Shown piece after piece: positions 13,901 through 23,219 of a stretch of 64,000 bases of DNA. A program made the position numbers and the translations under genes. Source of the DNA: Paragorgia papillata (taxonomy: Eukaryota > Cnidaria > Anthozoa > Scleralcyonacea > Coralliidae). The stretch spans positions 255,001 through 319,000 of the forward strand of contig JAWNZC010000296.1 in NCBI GenBank assembly GCA_035771165.1, written 5' to 3'. Numbering within the stretch: the first letter of the stretch is position 1; each line of letters opens with the position of its first letter. A model generated the notes under the pieces. That model did no database searches. It saw nothing but the letters and a program-made list of their open reading frames with translations, and was not told the DNA's origin.

Positions 13901-16900
13901 GTAATCGCCCCCTAAATCTAGCAGCTTATAAAAAGAAGACAATTAGTAGTAAGAATAATTCAACTTATATTAAATTTCAAGATGCACTTCACCTTAATTA
14001 CATAAATACTTAATTTCAGTTTTGTTTCTCAAAATAGGAAGTTGCTGTATTATTAGGGTTACAATATTTAACTAATGACACTGAGCTTCACTAGACATTT
14101 TAAGGATTTTTCACATGTTTTGTTAATAGAAGGAATCAGTATATATGGCAAACAAATTAAATGTTTAATAAGTTAGATTATTTAACTGTCTTATCTTAAT
14201 TTAAACATGAACTTGATAACGGTATAATTTAGTCATAGCTGGAGGCCATAGTCAAACCTACAACTTAATTAACTTTAGTTATACTGGAAAACCTTCTCTG
14301 TTATATCTAAACTGTTCTCAGTTATATCTATCTAAAGTATTCTCAATAATGCCTAAACTGTTAAAAGCCATCCCTCATTAGTCCAGTGTTAATACTTGAG
14401 GAGGAAGACCATCCCTCATCCTGTACTGTTACAAGAGGAGGAAGACCATCCCTCATTAGTCCTGTGTTACTACAGGAAGGCCATCTGACATTAGACCAGT
14501 GTTACTACAGGAGGAAGGCCATCCCTCATTATAGTCCAGTGTTAATACTTGAGGAGGAAGACCAATCCCTCAGTCCTGTACTGTTACAAGAGGAGGAAGA
14601 CCATCCCTCATTAGTCCACGTGTTACTACAGGAAGGCCATCTGTCATTAGACCAGTGTTACTACAGGAGGAAAGCCATCCCTCATAATTTTTATAGCTAG
14701 TCCTGTGTTACTAGAGGAGGAAACCAGAGTACCCAGAGAAAAGCTGCTATGTTCAATTAAGGTGCATAGTGTCAAACTGGAAGTTTCGAGCAGAGTCTTT
14801 CATCAGAGTGAAACGTGATGGAAAAAAACATCAGCAGTTTACCACATTTTCACCTTGCTCTATCTAAAATACTGCCTATGCAGCACCTACTTTTTCAAAC
14901 TGGATGCACTGTTCTATTAAACTTGCAGTCAAGGTGAAATTTTAATCAGATAACTGCATGAACCAGTGAAAGGCGTATTAACAGTAACTGTGCTACCAAA
15001 TTTTAATATTTGTAGTTGTATAACAACACAAAACTGTGGCTGCAATTATATAGCCAAAATGCAGTTTAATGTAAACCAGTTAGAGATGGTCTGAAATGAT
15101 TAACAGGTAAAAATATGTTGATACATCACAATTAATCAGACAATTAACTGCAATAATATGCAGTATATCATTTAAAGGTCTTAGAAAAGATAAAGATGAA
15201 AGCTTTATACAAATATGGACCAATGGTCAGTGTAATCCTTTCTTTATTGAAAAGCTTTTAGGTAAGTTCTGATTCTGGTCAATATACTAGATGATTCTAT
15301 TTGCCAAGAGGCCATCTAGATTTGTTTACTGAAGCCTATATCATAATTAGTGCACTGGCATTCCCCAAGTTCAGACAGGTACAGCCTTTTAGAATCTTAC
15401 ATTAATATAAGCAAATTCTGAGTTTACTTGTCAAGAGGGAGACATGCAAAAAGATGTTATTTTAAATGTGTAAAGGTCTAAAGGATCTTACAAATGTTTC
15501 AACATTTGAAACATTTGTAAGCCATTATGAAAGAACACATGCTAAAATTGAGAAATAGCAATTAAAAATGAAAGTTCTTTAATTGTATTTAAGTATTTCC
15601 TGCCCTTTTATTTTAGATCTTTAATTGATCTTTACTATTTTATTCTGGCTAAGTACACCAGAAGATTTTATTCAGCTCTGGGGAAGCTCTAGGATAGATA
15701 AAAGTTATAAACCTTCAAACACTTTCCTATTCAAATTGGTCTTTACTATTTTATTCTGGCCAACACCAGACAATTTTACATTTCAGCTCTCGGGAAGCCC
15801 TCGAATTGACGAGAATGTTTAGTAAAGACACATGAATGGCTATTTTCATAGTCAGCATGCAAAAGTACAATTAAATGCCTGTCTTGGTCAACTGGGAATC
15901 GAATTGTAAGAATGATAACATTTCTCTCTATGTATCGAACTACTGGTATTAAATTCTGCAACATGGTTGCAACAGATTTGCACTTCAAAAAGTTCAAAGA
16001 TCACGTACTTTAATTAGAAATTATTCCTATTAGTTATTATAATCTGAACACCTTCATTAAAATTGAGGAAAAAAACCCAGACAAGCAACAATAAAGCTCT
16101 GAAGACTAAGTAATATAACATCTAGTGATGTACGATTGACACTGAATGTAAAAAGTCGCTGTCAAAATTAGCAATTCCAGTAAGAGTTTTCGATTTAATA
16201 GAGTTGTTATTAAACCTATCATCAACGGCTACGGGGTCTGTGCAGTTTTGTTTAAGTATGGTAGAATTTCTTTGAAAAACAAGACATTGATATATGTCTA
16301 AAATGGCAGTCCAGAATCTCAGATCAGTTTTGGAATTCTCATCTCGGTTACACTTGACTTCGACTGATAATTGATAGCTTCTGTCGGACGCATTGAATGT
16401 GTATTAAACGGCCCAATAAAACAAGTTCTTAAACCGGCACGAAAATAGCGAGAAACCTAGCTTATTGCTAAGACTAGAGTCTTTAATAATGATTTCGTTC
16501 GCCCCACACGCTTCTAGCTTTTCGCCGTTTCAAAAACCAGACATTGCTGACATGGCTGTGCACACATGTCACAAAAGCCTTTGACCTTTGTTGATCTTCT
16601 GTGATTTGAATCAAAAAAATACAGCCCCATTTTCTTTTGAAGAAGCGTCTGTATTCTGCTCGTTAATTTCGTTACACGAATTAAGGCTACCAGTTTTAAA
16701 ATACAACACACAATTGCCGCATGAAAATTCTTACACCTAAAGGATTACTTCAACTTTGCTTTCTCAAAACTTGCCGACTTCTCGGAGCCAGAAGTCTCTA
16801 CAACGACGGACGTCCTCGTTATTCAAATAAGAAGACCTTATGTTTGAAATTATTAGGCCACCGAGGTGTTTAGGTATAACTTCTAGCCGTAATGTTTCTA

Positions 16901-19327
16901 TTTTTGGTAGTTTATAAGCGAAAATTTCAAACTAAACGACTACAACCAGCGACAGGTTCACAGCACGTGGGGAGCCATTTCCGTACACTGTAAGTTTGCA
17001 TGTGGTCGTCTCGAACGGTAGAACAAGCTTGCCGAGTTTTCGCTCAGATAACGTTAATTACAACGATGAGAAACTTGCTTAATATGCAAGCATCGTAGAC
17101 TTCATATAAAACGTTTTGTATTATTCGAACTAAGGACAACGTCAAGCTGAAGAGGGGATTTAAAATACTTGACATTTTCGGTCATGTCAACATTGCCTTA
17201 TATGGCTGTTGGTGCGAGCACCGAATTCTGCCGTTAAAATGGTCTGTTTAAAACATTGAATGGACGACAAATTGAAGCTCAATTTCTCGTGGCAGTCGAA
17301 TGCCTTTATAAACGTAAATAAATCGAAGATTGAGCCAATATTCGAAGGTTTTGGCCAAGTGGGAATCTTGGTACGGTTACGCCTACATTGAACGAGTTTT
17401 GACATGAAGAACATAACTGTGCAAGTTGTCAAATTTCCTGGGCAACGACTTGTCAAAATTATTCCGATTTTAAGCAACGGACTCCCCCAAATTAAAACTA
17501 AGCGAAATCGATATTTGGTTAAACTGGCCATTCGATGGCCCAAAAACGATCACGAAATTGTTTACGCAGTGAAGTCTGTGGTAAAACAGATTATGTAATA
17601 ATTTAGATTTTAGAATATTTGCATTGCCGTGGCTTTGCACGAGTTTGCATATTTTCAAAGAAAAAAGATAATTGCTTAATATATACGTTGTACAATACTT
17701 GACTGGGGGCTGGAATATAAAGGGAAGCCAGCTAAATGCGGAGATTTCGAATTGTACAAAATTTGTTACAAATCCTGTCGCAAATTTACGCCGAGTGACA
17801 CAGCAGTTAGTATGTTTATCAATGAAATATTTTGATTATTAATTCCGCAGACGACTTGGCCCTCAACACCAATAAGACATTGGGTAGTCATCGGCAAAAA
17901 AGGTGCGAATGTTTGAACTCAAAATGTCACCAAAAACAAGCTTATTACGATAGTTAGAACACAGTATACTCCAGTCAACGCCCACTATCGAAGACTTTGA
18001 TATAAATACACATTTTTACACTAATCGATACGAACGATTTGACACTTGTCTTAACCACAGAAATTCCAACTTTCGCTCATATCCGTTTAGAAGATATTTC
18101 CAATTTGGCTCTGGCAGACGCTTCTGTAAACAACATAGCATCGACACATTAAAATCACCGAGGGAATAGGTTTTGTCGAACCTTAGCCCTGTCTGTCGTG
18201 TCGGTGGGGAGCCGTCTCAATTTTCGTTTGGTTTCAAACTTATGATTTATACGAATAATAAAAAGCCACACGCAATATCATTACAGGCCGTAAATCGAAG
18301 AAATCAGACTGGACTTAAAATACGGACAATGAGTTAACAGGATGAAACAAACCAACAGACTTTTCGTGTATGGTGAACAGGCTATAGAAACCAGTATTGT
18401 TAAAAATACATGTGAGTGAGCAAGAAGTTTTACCGAGTACAAGGATAAAACAGATACAGCTCGACTGGCAATTAAACATGTAATAAAGCGCTTAGCACTT
18501 TTGAATGCTGTATATGTCTATATTTAATCGCGTAGCCAGACTTACCGATATTGACCAGTTTGATGTTCTCTTGTTCGACGAATTTGAGGGCGATCGCGAC
18601 ATTTTCGAGCTTCTGGGATTTGAAGTTGGGTTTTTTGTTGTACTTGCCGACCCTCTTGTGGGCCAATACTTCGAGCAAGACGATGAGCTTTATGCCATCA
18701 CACAAATCCGTTTCGAGGTCGTAAATTACAATGTTGGCAACTTTTAAATGTTCGTTGCACCAACGCGTGAACGTTCGCTGTTGAATCTTCTTCCATTCAG
18801 CGTCGGCCGACGTTGGGTCATGATCCGGCATCTTCGGCTCCTGTGGAAGGACAAAATGGGAGAATTACCAGAGATATCGACCGAACTAGACAGATTGAGT
18901 TTGCAACCACCGCACCAGCAAGTCTTTTGTACTTCGAGACTCCACCCTCAAATAGCAATTTACTCCCAACCTAATGAACGCCGGAATTGGCTCACTACAC
19001 GAACAAAACCTCAAAAGCCTTATTACCGAAAGCACGACAAGGGTTCTCCCTTCTGTCCAATAAAACTCCCTCGATTTCTCCCTAACACAGTCGGTGATTC
19101 GGTCGTATATACAAGGGCTAGGCAAAACAATGTACTCGAACCGTACGCCGAGCTCGACCTCACGAGCTGAAACTGTCGGTGAACAGACCTCTCCTTAATA
19201 AAATTATGCAAATTAGCTTTATAGCCGGCAGTCCAGTCTCCGTGACAGAACGTGTATGAATATTCAAATCTATGGCAATTCCGATGGAGAGCCGCTATAC
19301 TATAGTAGAATAGCTTACCGAGTCCAT
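1672..19327 (-). CDS. FLN: Filamin, N-terminal part (gene continues off the left edge)
   Basis: Filamins crosslink actin filaments and scaffold membrane and signalling proteins in the cytoplasm. Seven coding exons can be joined on the minus strand: 19327-19319, 18840-18546, 10865-10489, 8713-8383, 6257-6090, 5365-5123 and 1971-1672. All have GT/AG borders and compatible phases and give 574 residues plus one base. Domains in order: CH1 about residues 19-125 (WKKIQQ and [10 protein letters not shown] signatures), CH2 about 146-250, then IgFLN repeat 1 (from about 271), repeat 2 (from 368), repeat 3 (from 468) and the start of repeat 4 (565). Each repeat shows the family hallmarks YGPG or AEGPG, NGDGTY or KGDGTY, and IPKSP(F/Y). 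The order matches the animal filamin N-terminus. A full filamin has many more repeats, so most of the gene lies beyond position 1. Identification of the family is very secure; the three-residue first exon is inference. Confidence 0.95.
2081..2213. repeat. Short palindromic MITE
   Basis: GGTAATAGCATAAAAAGAGG at 2081 pairs with the end at 2213, and the arms meet around 2145. It is the first of four hairpins in a row inside the filamin intron 1972-5122. Confidence 0.7.
2217..2605. mobile_element. Composite of two adjacent hairpin MITEs, copy 1
   Basis: The first hairpin, 2217-2510, has ends GTAATACCATGATCGCC and GGCGATCATAGTATTAC. The second, about 2515-2605, has ends ATAACATGACTT and AAGTCATGTTAT around GGGAAATTAGCGATTAAATT. 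Both hairpins recur together and in the same order at 7099-7484. Confidence 0.75.
2612..2788. repeat. Hairpin MITE with ATATCATGTTTGTGGGAATT ends
   Basis: TAATATCATGTTTGTGGGAA at 2612 is mirrored by TTCCCACAAACATGATATTA ending at 2788, and an inner pair contains TTGACGTCAA on both sides. It directly follows the preceding composite and has similar ATTAC-type borders. 2789-3145 holds nothing recognised. Confidence 0.7.
3146..3513. mobile_element. Non-autonomous DNA transposon with 15-bp TIRs and TA target sites
   Basis: The ends are TAGGGACCTTAAGAT and ATCTTAAGGTCCCTA. Internal GACGACG-rich segments also lie in inverted orientation. No coding remnant was seen. Confidence 0.7.
3514..3905 (+). 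mobile_element. 3' end of a LINE (non-LTR retrotransposon), remnant
   Basis: The frame 3518-3712 begins [17 protein letters not shown], resembling the C-terminal tail of many LINE reverse-transcriptase ORFs (L-K-N-S-I-x-Y-x-G-S-x-x-W-N). A T-rich stretch is repeated at about 3710-3760 and 3780-3825, and a short ATTGT microsatellite ends the copy near 3902. It is 5' truncated, so no RT active-site motif is present. Confidence 0.55.
4000..4790. repeat. Palindromic element carrying a nested insertion
   Basis: The outer sequence shares AAAATAAGTTTG and TCGTTCTTGAGATATTGAGA with the 1015 family. Its inner arms, TGACTTGTTGGAAAATCTTG near 4562 and TTTTCCAACAAGTCATTATA near 4715, are inverted. A second element occupies 4082-4477 within it. 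4791-5081 holds no recognised feature. Confidence 0.55.
4082..4477. mobile_element. Nested MITE with about 28-bp TIRs
   Basis: TAAAGCC..GCACAGACGACCAAG on the left mirrors CTTGGTCGTCTGTGC..GGCTTTA on the right. Inside is a 15-bp tandem unit, CTTGGCAAGGGAAAA, three times (about 4394-4438). The Lys-Gly-rich open frames here come from that repeat. Confidence 0.7.
5123..5365 (-). CDS. FLN: Filamin exon 6: body of IgFLN repeat 2
   Basis: The acceptor is TTTCCAG|GTGCTGG and the donor GGACCAG|GTAAGA, phase 1 at both ends. It encodes residues 395-474: [23 protein letters not shown], the [13 protein letters not shown] strand pair, then KVKAYGPG opening repeat 3. The phase-1 intron after YGPG recurs at the next repeat border. 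Confidence 0.94.
5450..6030. repeat. TGGAG pentanucleotide array in a filamin intron
   Basis: About 570 bp of TGGAG with TAGAG and GGAATGG variants, purest at 5745-5935. It fills most of the 724-bp intron between filamin exons 5 and 6. In the filamin transcript the array reads CTCCA, a polypyrimidine-rich strand. The long Ser-Thr-Pro-His open frames across it are repeat translations, not genes. Confidence 0.95.
6090..6257 (-). CDS. FLN: Filamin exon 5: end of repeat 1, start of repeat 2
   Basis: The acceptor is TTTGTTAG|GTGTC and the donor CAAAG|GTAATT, phase 1 at both ends. It encodes [18 protein letters not shown], the closing strands of repeat 1, and [12 protein letters not shown] with YFTVYTK of repeat 2. 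The intron after it is only 724 bp and is almost filled by a TGGAG array. Confidence 0.93.
6370..6460. repeat. Degenerate AACGTAGCGT repeat
   Basis: Several units of the form (A)ACGTAGCGTAACGTCTTA. The same motif resumes at 7730-7790, on the far side of the insertion at 6470-7704, so the array was split by that element. Confidence 0.65.
6690..6880. repeat. Palindrome with GTGTTTCATCAGGATATCC core
   Basis: GTGTTTCATCAGGATATCCA (about 6757) and its complement (about 6832) flank CCTCGGCTTCGCCTCGG. It is related to the long palindrome at 50687-51433 and the CGAGTGTTTT hairpins at 8040, 34140 and 39860. Confidence 0.65.
7099..7484. mobile_element. Composite of two adjacent hairpin MITEs, copy 2
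   Basis: It matches 2217-2605 along its whole length, including both hairpins and the spacing between them. It is nested inside the 6470-7704 element. Confidence 0.75.
7846..8135 (-). mobile_element. MITE with CGAGTGTTTT hairpin and TCATGAATTATTAATG end
   Basis: About 290 bp is nearly identical, in reverse, to 39828-40105: GGGCTTTATCGG hairpin, then GTAATTTTGAAAATTAAGC, then TTTGTGTTTTCCTCATGAAT. A shorter relative is at 34120-34410. It is flanked by TATA arrays and inverted CATAAGACCCTC / GAGGGTCTTATG. Confidence 0.7.
8383..8713 (-). CDS. FLN: Filamin exon 4: end of CH2 and IgFLN repeat 1
   Basis: The acceptor is CTTCCTAG|GTT (phase 0) and the donor CCAG|GTTTGT (phase 1). Residues 228-337 finish CH2 ([24 protein letters not shown]) and begin repeat 1 ([33 protein letters not shown]). 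A mariner-like insertion ends only about 30 bp upstream of this acceptor in the direction of transcription. Confidence 0.95.
8745..9547 (+). mobile_element. Mariner-like element, internally rearranged, transposase relic
   Basis: TIRs CAGGGTGTCCCAAAAAAA and its complement are bounded by TA duplications. A plus-strand remnant near 9225-9345 reads [14 protein letters not shown] and, after a frame change, [20 protein letters not shown]. This resembles the N-terminal DUF4817-type DNA-binding segment of mariner transposases. The catalytic region is missing. The left part is an inverted copy of the right part, and a second CAGGGTGTCCCA end sits at about 8986. Confidence 0.75.
9632..10340 (-). mobile_element. 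5S-rRNA-derived SINE, interrupted
   Basis: On the minus strand it carries the 3' half of 5S rRNA (TAAGCCCGGTTAGACGGGG, TACTTGGATGGGTGACC, CTGGGAA), then the tail shared with 45666-45958 (CCGTAAAATCAACACCTAG, GTCGTATAGCGGCTGCCTG-type). The element at 9825-10242 splits it. Confidence 0.8.
9825..10242. mobile_element. DNA element inserted in the 5S-SINE
   Basis: TIRs GCATAGGCGTAGAGT and ACTCTACGCCTATGC are flanked by CCAGAC on both sides (9819-9824 and 10243-10248). The uninterrupted SINE at 45666 has this site once. A poly-C run (10206-10225) lies next to the right TIR. 10341-10455 is unique intron sequence. Confidence 0.8.
10489..10865 (-). CDS. FLN: Filamin exon 3: end of CH1 and most of CH2
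   Basis: The acceptor is TTTCTAG|AT and the donor CCACCG|GTAAGT (phase 0). It encodes residues 102-227: [22 protein letters not shown] closes CH1, an acidic Gly-rich linker follows, and [16 protein letters not shown] through [22 protein letters not shown] is CH2. The NGRAL..LVD motif is typical of actin-binding CH2 domains. It lies 7.7 kb from the previous exon, the longest intron in the visible gene. Confidence 0.95.
10967..12003. repeat. About 1 kb satellite of TGATGTCACCA units
   Basis: There are two sub-arrays. The left (to about 11400) uses 16-bp ATGAAGTCACCACTCA and shorter TGATGTCACCACTCA units; the right uses 16-bp CTGATGATGTCACCAA. Dozens of TGATGTCA motifs result. It begins about 100 bp upstream of filamin exon 3, within the 7.7-kb intron. 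Confidence 0.95.
12017..12350. repeat. Hairpin MITE
   Basis: CCACTGATCTCGAAATAAAA (12020) mirrors the arm ending at 12347, and CACTTGGTCCCTTAGTAATG on the right pairs with ATTACTAAGGGACCAA on the left. It directly abuts the satellite. Confidence 0.75.
12351..13400. other. Intronic sequence without a recognised gene
   Basis: This is part of the 7.7-kb filamin intron. It contains a poly-C run (13089-13117). The frame at 12690-12902 on the minus strand shows no recognisable domain or codon pattern and is treated as chance. Confidence 0.6.
13401..13912 (+). mobile_element. Interspersed element with CCCGGTTAACCGGG end, copy 1
   Basis: It matches 30171-30790 in opposite orientation: AAGTAAATAAGGGCAAAG, AGTCTTCACGAAGAC-type segment, TTCAGCACTATTTATTCACA, and a GC-rich end built of GGGCTAGCCCGGTTAACC units with GATTACATGGA. 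A fragment of the GC-rich end is at about 55010-55035. Confidence 0.7.
14345..14720. repeat. Degenerate minisatellite (CCATCCCTCATTAGTCC units)
   Basis: Units of about 36-60 bp contain CATCCCTCATTAGTCC, GTGTTACTACAGGAGGAAGG and variants; two larger blocks (14382 and 14538) repeat the same order. The frame 14386-14700 is a repeat translation. Confidence 0.75.
14721..18471. other. Filamin intron, largely unique, no gene seen
   Basis: It is the proximal part of the long intron, AT-rich and mostly free of inverted repeats. A direct repeat of TCTTTACTATTTTATTCTGG occurs at about 15629 and 15741. Open frames of 60-118 residues (for example 17187-17543 minus) have no recognisable domain and no supporting splice context. 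Confidence 0.5.
18546..18840 (-). CDS. FLN: Filamin exon 2: first half of actin-binding domain (CH1)
   Basis: The exon encodes residues 4-101 with the conserved filamin CH1 entry [18 protein letters not shown], then [15 protein letters not shown] and [21 protein letters not shown]. It ends after ATC-G at a GTAAGT donor (phase 1). The split codon with the next exon gives Asp, restoring the family motif I-D before helix G of CH1. Confidence 0.93.
19319..19327 (-). CDS. FLN: Filamin exon 1, tiny coding part (Met-Asp-Ser)
   Basis: On the minus strand an ATG in good context (caaccATGG) is followed by two codons and a strong donor, TCG|GTAAGC. The next acceptor, TTCCACAG at 18842-18841, lies nine bases before the in-frame ATG at 18831, so splicing gives [11 protein letters not shown] and stays in frame. 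Translation could instead begin at 18831. The choice of start is inferred from splice sites and the TATA-like element about 100 bp upstream. Confidence 0.55.
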
Positions 19328-19425
19328 GGTTGTTGTTTGAAGGCAACAACTTGGTCCTCCGTCCGACTTGTGAAGTTTAGACTACAGTGGCCTAGGAGTG
19401 CCTGAAAACTGGATTGTATTTCAAG

Positions 19426-19434
19426 CTTTATATA
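19426..19434 (-). promoter_or_regulatory. TATA-like element upstream of filamin
   Basis: The minus strand reads TATATAAAG here, about 100 bp upstream of the ATG at 19327. That spacing would leave a short 5' leader. This is only a sequence match to a TATA box; no initiator or CArG box was recognised nearby. Confidence 0.35.
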
Positions 19435-19439
19435 GTGGC

Positions 19440-20490
19440 AGATGTGTGTAAAATACGTAAATATTTGTGGCAGCTGTGATAGCATGCGGAACGAGGGAGG
19501 AGTGGCTCGGTGGTCGCGATTTGGGCTATTATTGACACTTGGTATGCAATAATTGTTTTTAATACCCCCTCCCGAAATCGAGTTATCTTTCCGGAGTGCC
19601 GATCACCAAAAGAGATCCACTTACGCTTGCCTTACTAATCTGCTTCTCAATGCTTCGATTCCTCGAACCGCTTCGGCGTCGTTTCTTTTTCGAGACTCCA
19701 CGTTTTTTCTACAAAATACAAAACAGAACGCGATATTTCTCCAAGGTATTTTACAGATTTGCCTATCTGAAGGGGAGAAAGGTGTCATTGGCAACGACCG
19801 GAAGTTAGCGCGCGCGTCATGTCCGATTGATTCGATGGGAGTGGTTTGATGAAAAAATATCTGGGCTTGGCCGCGAAGATTCTAGAAAAAAAAAATAACA
19901 CCCTTAATCCTACTGTTTTTCGCCTGGAGTTTCAGTTAAACGTTTATTCGCCAATTTCCGTCAACGTTGAACTCAACAAGAATTCCCTTAAAGTCCCGGA
20001 ATGTTACCCCGCCCACACCGGCTGTCCCCGCCCGCGCGATCGATAGGTGAAAATGCAAAGTAACCATTCACGGGTTGTTTGGGTTTTATAAAAAGGGAAT
20101 TACAAATACAGAATAATATAGCTAAAATATAGAAATAAATAGTTATGAAGACGGAGAATAAGCATCTGTCAATACGATTCATATTTGTTATCAGATTTCT
20201 TCGCGATTCTCGACTGATGTACCCTTAGCTGAGCACCGCCTGTTGCAAATTGATGACAGCTCGTTCTCAGTCTTTCCTAATTCTTTCAACGCAGCTAATG
20301 TGATAAGTTCAGTAGGGTATCAGTTGGAATGAAATAGGCGAATTTGCGTCAAACACGAAGCAAGCCCTAGATGGCGAAGCGGGAACAGAGACGGCATGCT
20401 AAGCAAGCCTGGAGGATCTCAGATCATTCAGTTGTATTATCGGAAATATTTATCGGGAATGTAAGCTCATATTAAGACATGCCGGTGACG
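19440..20490. other. Region upstream of filamin, no gene seen
   Basis: It probably contains the filamin promoter. The open frames at 19553-20046 show no domain. No repeat family was recognised. Confidence 0.4.
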
Positions 20491-20492
20491 CA

Positions 20493-21830
20493 TCAATGTC
20501 AATAGCGTGACTTATGCTTGTTTTGGCCTGTCGGACGTCTGCTGTTTAACTCTTTAATAGGCAATCGTACATTTTGTCTCTACTTCTTACATAATTTACT
20601 CTGGCTAACGCCAGACGATTTTGCTCGTCAACTTGCAGAAATTTGCCTGTTAAAGGGTTGACTTAATTTCTTGTATTTATTGTTAGCCCTTTGAGGCCTG
20701 GACCTCTCCCTGTGCAGCTGTGCTGAATAAAATCGTCTGACGTTAGCCAGATAAAATCATCTAAAGACTCGTCTTCAGGCTTCAAAAGGTTATTTACCAC
20801 TTGTATATTTTAACCCGCTTATCAAATAAATTATGTATGTATGCCGTGAATATAGGTACATTTCGCTGAGTCGCTGACAGCAAATCCGTAGACAAGTCAC
20901 TACCTTAAGGGGCAATAGCACTAAAAATTAAGTTTGTCTAATTTGAAAGAACTCATAAAATTGTAATAGAAGATCCTTTACAATTTTTTGGTATCTCTCT
21001 TCGTTTTCAAGATATTTCAATTTGTTTGACATGTAAATGAAATGGTCTCTCACGTCAGGTGTGGGGTAAAATATTTTCACATGTAGCAAAACCAGTTATA
21101 TCTCTAAGTTTGTTCAGCGAAATCATTTGAAACTGTGTACATAAAAACTCCTTGCGACGCTGAACATTTCATGATATGTAAGTGATTTTGCTCTGTATGT
21201 GAAAATATTTTACCCCACTCCTGACGTCAGAGACCATCTCATTTACATATCAAACAAATTGAAATATCTTGAAAACGCAGAAAGATACGAAAAAGTTGTA
21301 AAGGATCTTCTATTACAATTTTATGAGTTCTTTCAAATTAGACAATCTTAATTTTTAGTATACTATTGCCCTTTAACGAAGATCTTAAGGTAGTGACTAA
21401 TCTACGGATTTGCTGTCAGCGACTCAGCGAAATGTACCTATATTCACGGCATACATACATAATTCATTTGATAAGCGGGTTCAAATATACAAGTGGTAAA
21501 TATACAAGCGTAAAGTGGATCGGGACCTGCTAACCTTTTGAAGCCTGAAGACGAGTCTTTAGATGATTTTATCTGGCTAACGTCAGACGATTTTATTCAG
21601 CACAGGGAGAGGTCCAGGCCTCAAAGGGCTAACAATAAATACAAGCAATTAAGTCAACCCTTTAACAGGCAAATTTCTGCAAGAGGTCCCCAGTTGACGA
21701 GAAAAATCGTCTGGCGTTAGCCAGAGTAAAGTATGTAAGAAGTAGAGACAAAATGTACGATTGCCTATTTAAGAGTTAAACAGCAGACGGCAACAGGCCA
21801 AAACAAGCATAAGTCACGCTATTGACATTG
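20493..21830. repeat. Giant palindrome of about 1.34 kb built of nested MITEs
   Basis: The left end ATCAATGTCAATAGCGTGAC mirrors GTCACGCTATTGACATTGAT at the right. The same pieces pair in order towards a centre near 21160: a TTAACAGGCAAATTTCTGCA unit (20640 / 21660), a GCCAGA..AAAATCGTCTGACGTTAGCC unit (20735 / 21585), GATTTGCTGTCAGCGACTCA (20870 / 21410), and a 1015-family unit (20930-21090 / 21220-21360). Arms are roughly 630 bp around a loop of about 80 bp. Confidence 0.85.
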
Positions 21831-21865
21831 ATATTGACATTGATTTTAATGCCAATCCCTTAAGG

Positions 21866-22525
21866 TTAGCAGGGTCATTTCGGTAAAGCGCTCTCAATTC
21901 GTCAGAGCTTATGCCACAAAAACAAAATAGATATCGTTAGAAAGCTATTAATTAGTTGTAGAATACAATGTTGTCTTTGATTTTGCGATAAACACAAACC
22001 AATAATAGTTGTGAATTTTTTAATTAAAACCAGACGGCTTCACTCGGGGCGACTCAAATAAAAAGCGTTTTATTTTGTTCAAAATCTTTTTTGCAGTTTA
22101 ATTCCGAGATAAATTTCCAGCGAAACGGTGTCAGCGTTTTTTGATATGTCGAGTTTTGCTGATTTTATTGACGACCAAAGTTGAAAATGCTGTTTTCGAC
22201 CAACATTCGGACAATGATTGAAATCAGGCAATAACTAAAAAAAAAAAAGCTGACACCGTTTGTCTGGAAATTTATCTCGGAATCGAACTGGGAAAATTTT
22301 CTTGAACAAAATGAAACGTTTCGTTCTTAAAGTCGCCCCGAGTGAAGAAGCCCTCTGGTTTTACTTGAAAGCTTCGCAACCAAACTTTGATTTTGCGATA
22401 AACCGCAAAATGAAATACAACATTGTATTCTACAAACTGTTAATAGCTTTCTAACGATTTTATTTTTGTAGCATAAATTCTGACGAATTGAGAACGCTTT
22501 ACCGAAATGAGTCTGCAAACCTAAA
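21866..22525. mobile_element. 660-bp palindromic element, copy 1
   Basis: The ends contain AAAGCGCTCTCAATTCGTCA and TGACGAATTGAGAACGCTTT; the inner arms carry CGGTGTCAGCG and GCTGACACCG. Copy 2 is at 61015-61680 with the same layout. Confidence 0.8.
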
Positions 22526-23004
22526 GGCCTGTTCACACGAGACCGGGTTATCTTCGGGGGTAGGGATAACTCGGGGGCTAGGGTCAAAGTTGACCCTATT
22601 TCACATGATAAAACGCAACTACCGAGTTGTCCCTGGCTCCCGAGATAACCCTAGCTTCATGTGAACGCTTCACCCCGAGTTATCCCGAGCAACAGCATAA
22701 ATACGCATGCCTAAGTTGACCCTCCCCCCCCCCCCCCTCCCCCCGAGATAACTCGGGTGGAAGCGTTCACATGGAGGTAGGGATAACTTGGGGGCTAGGG
22801 TTACCCTATCGCTCCGACCGAGTTATCCCTATCCCCCGAGATAACTCGGTGTTAGTTTATTTCCACGTTAAAAAAGTAAACCGTTCACATGAGACCGAGA
22901 TAACTCGGGGAATAGGGATAACTCAGTCGGAGCGATAGGGTAACCCTAGCGCCCGAGTTATCCCTACCCCCCGAGATAACCCAGTCTCGTGTGAACAGGC
23001 CCTT
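22524..23004. mobile_element. GTTATCTCGGGGG-family element, copy 1
   Basis: The TIR AGGGCCTGTTCACACGAGAC appears at both ends; inside are many inverted GATAACTCGGGGGCTAGGG blocks and a C-rich tract (22724-22745). Other copies: 24161-24494 and 35793-36214. Confidence 0.8.
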
Positions 23005-23219
23005 AGAAGACATTACAAATTACAAACTTGCTGATAAGGACAACAGTCAACTGACGGTTATTGTCTATAAAACTCATTTGGCAATATTAATATTTATGAT
23101 CATAGTCTAGAACAATTCAGAGCAACAAATAAGGAAGTTCCTATAAAAAGGCTTGGCTCAGGATGGCCAGGAATGTTCTACAATTATTCAATTAATTATT
23201 GGTATTTTTTTATCTTCGC

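Noticed and set aside
17187..17543. 118-residue minus-strand open frame in the filamin intron
   Set aside because: No domain, no splice sites fitting filamin phases, and composition like the surrounding intron.
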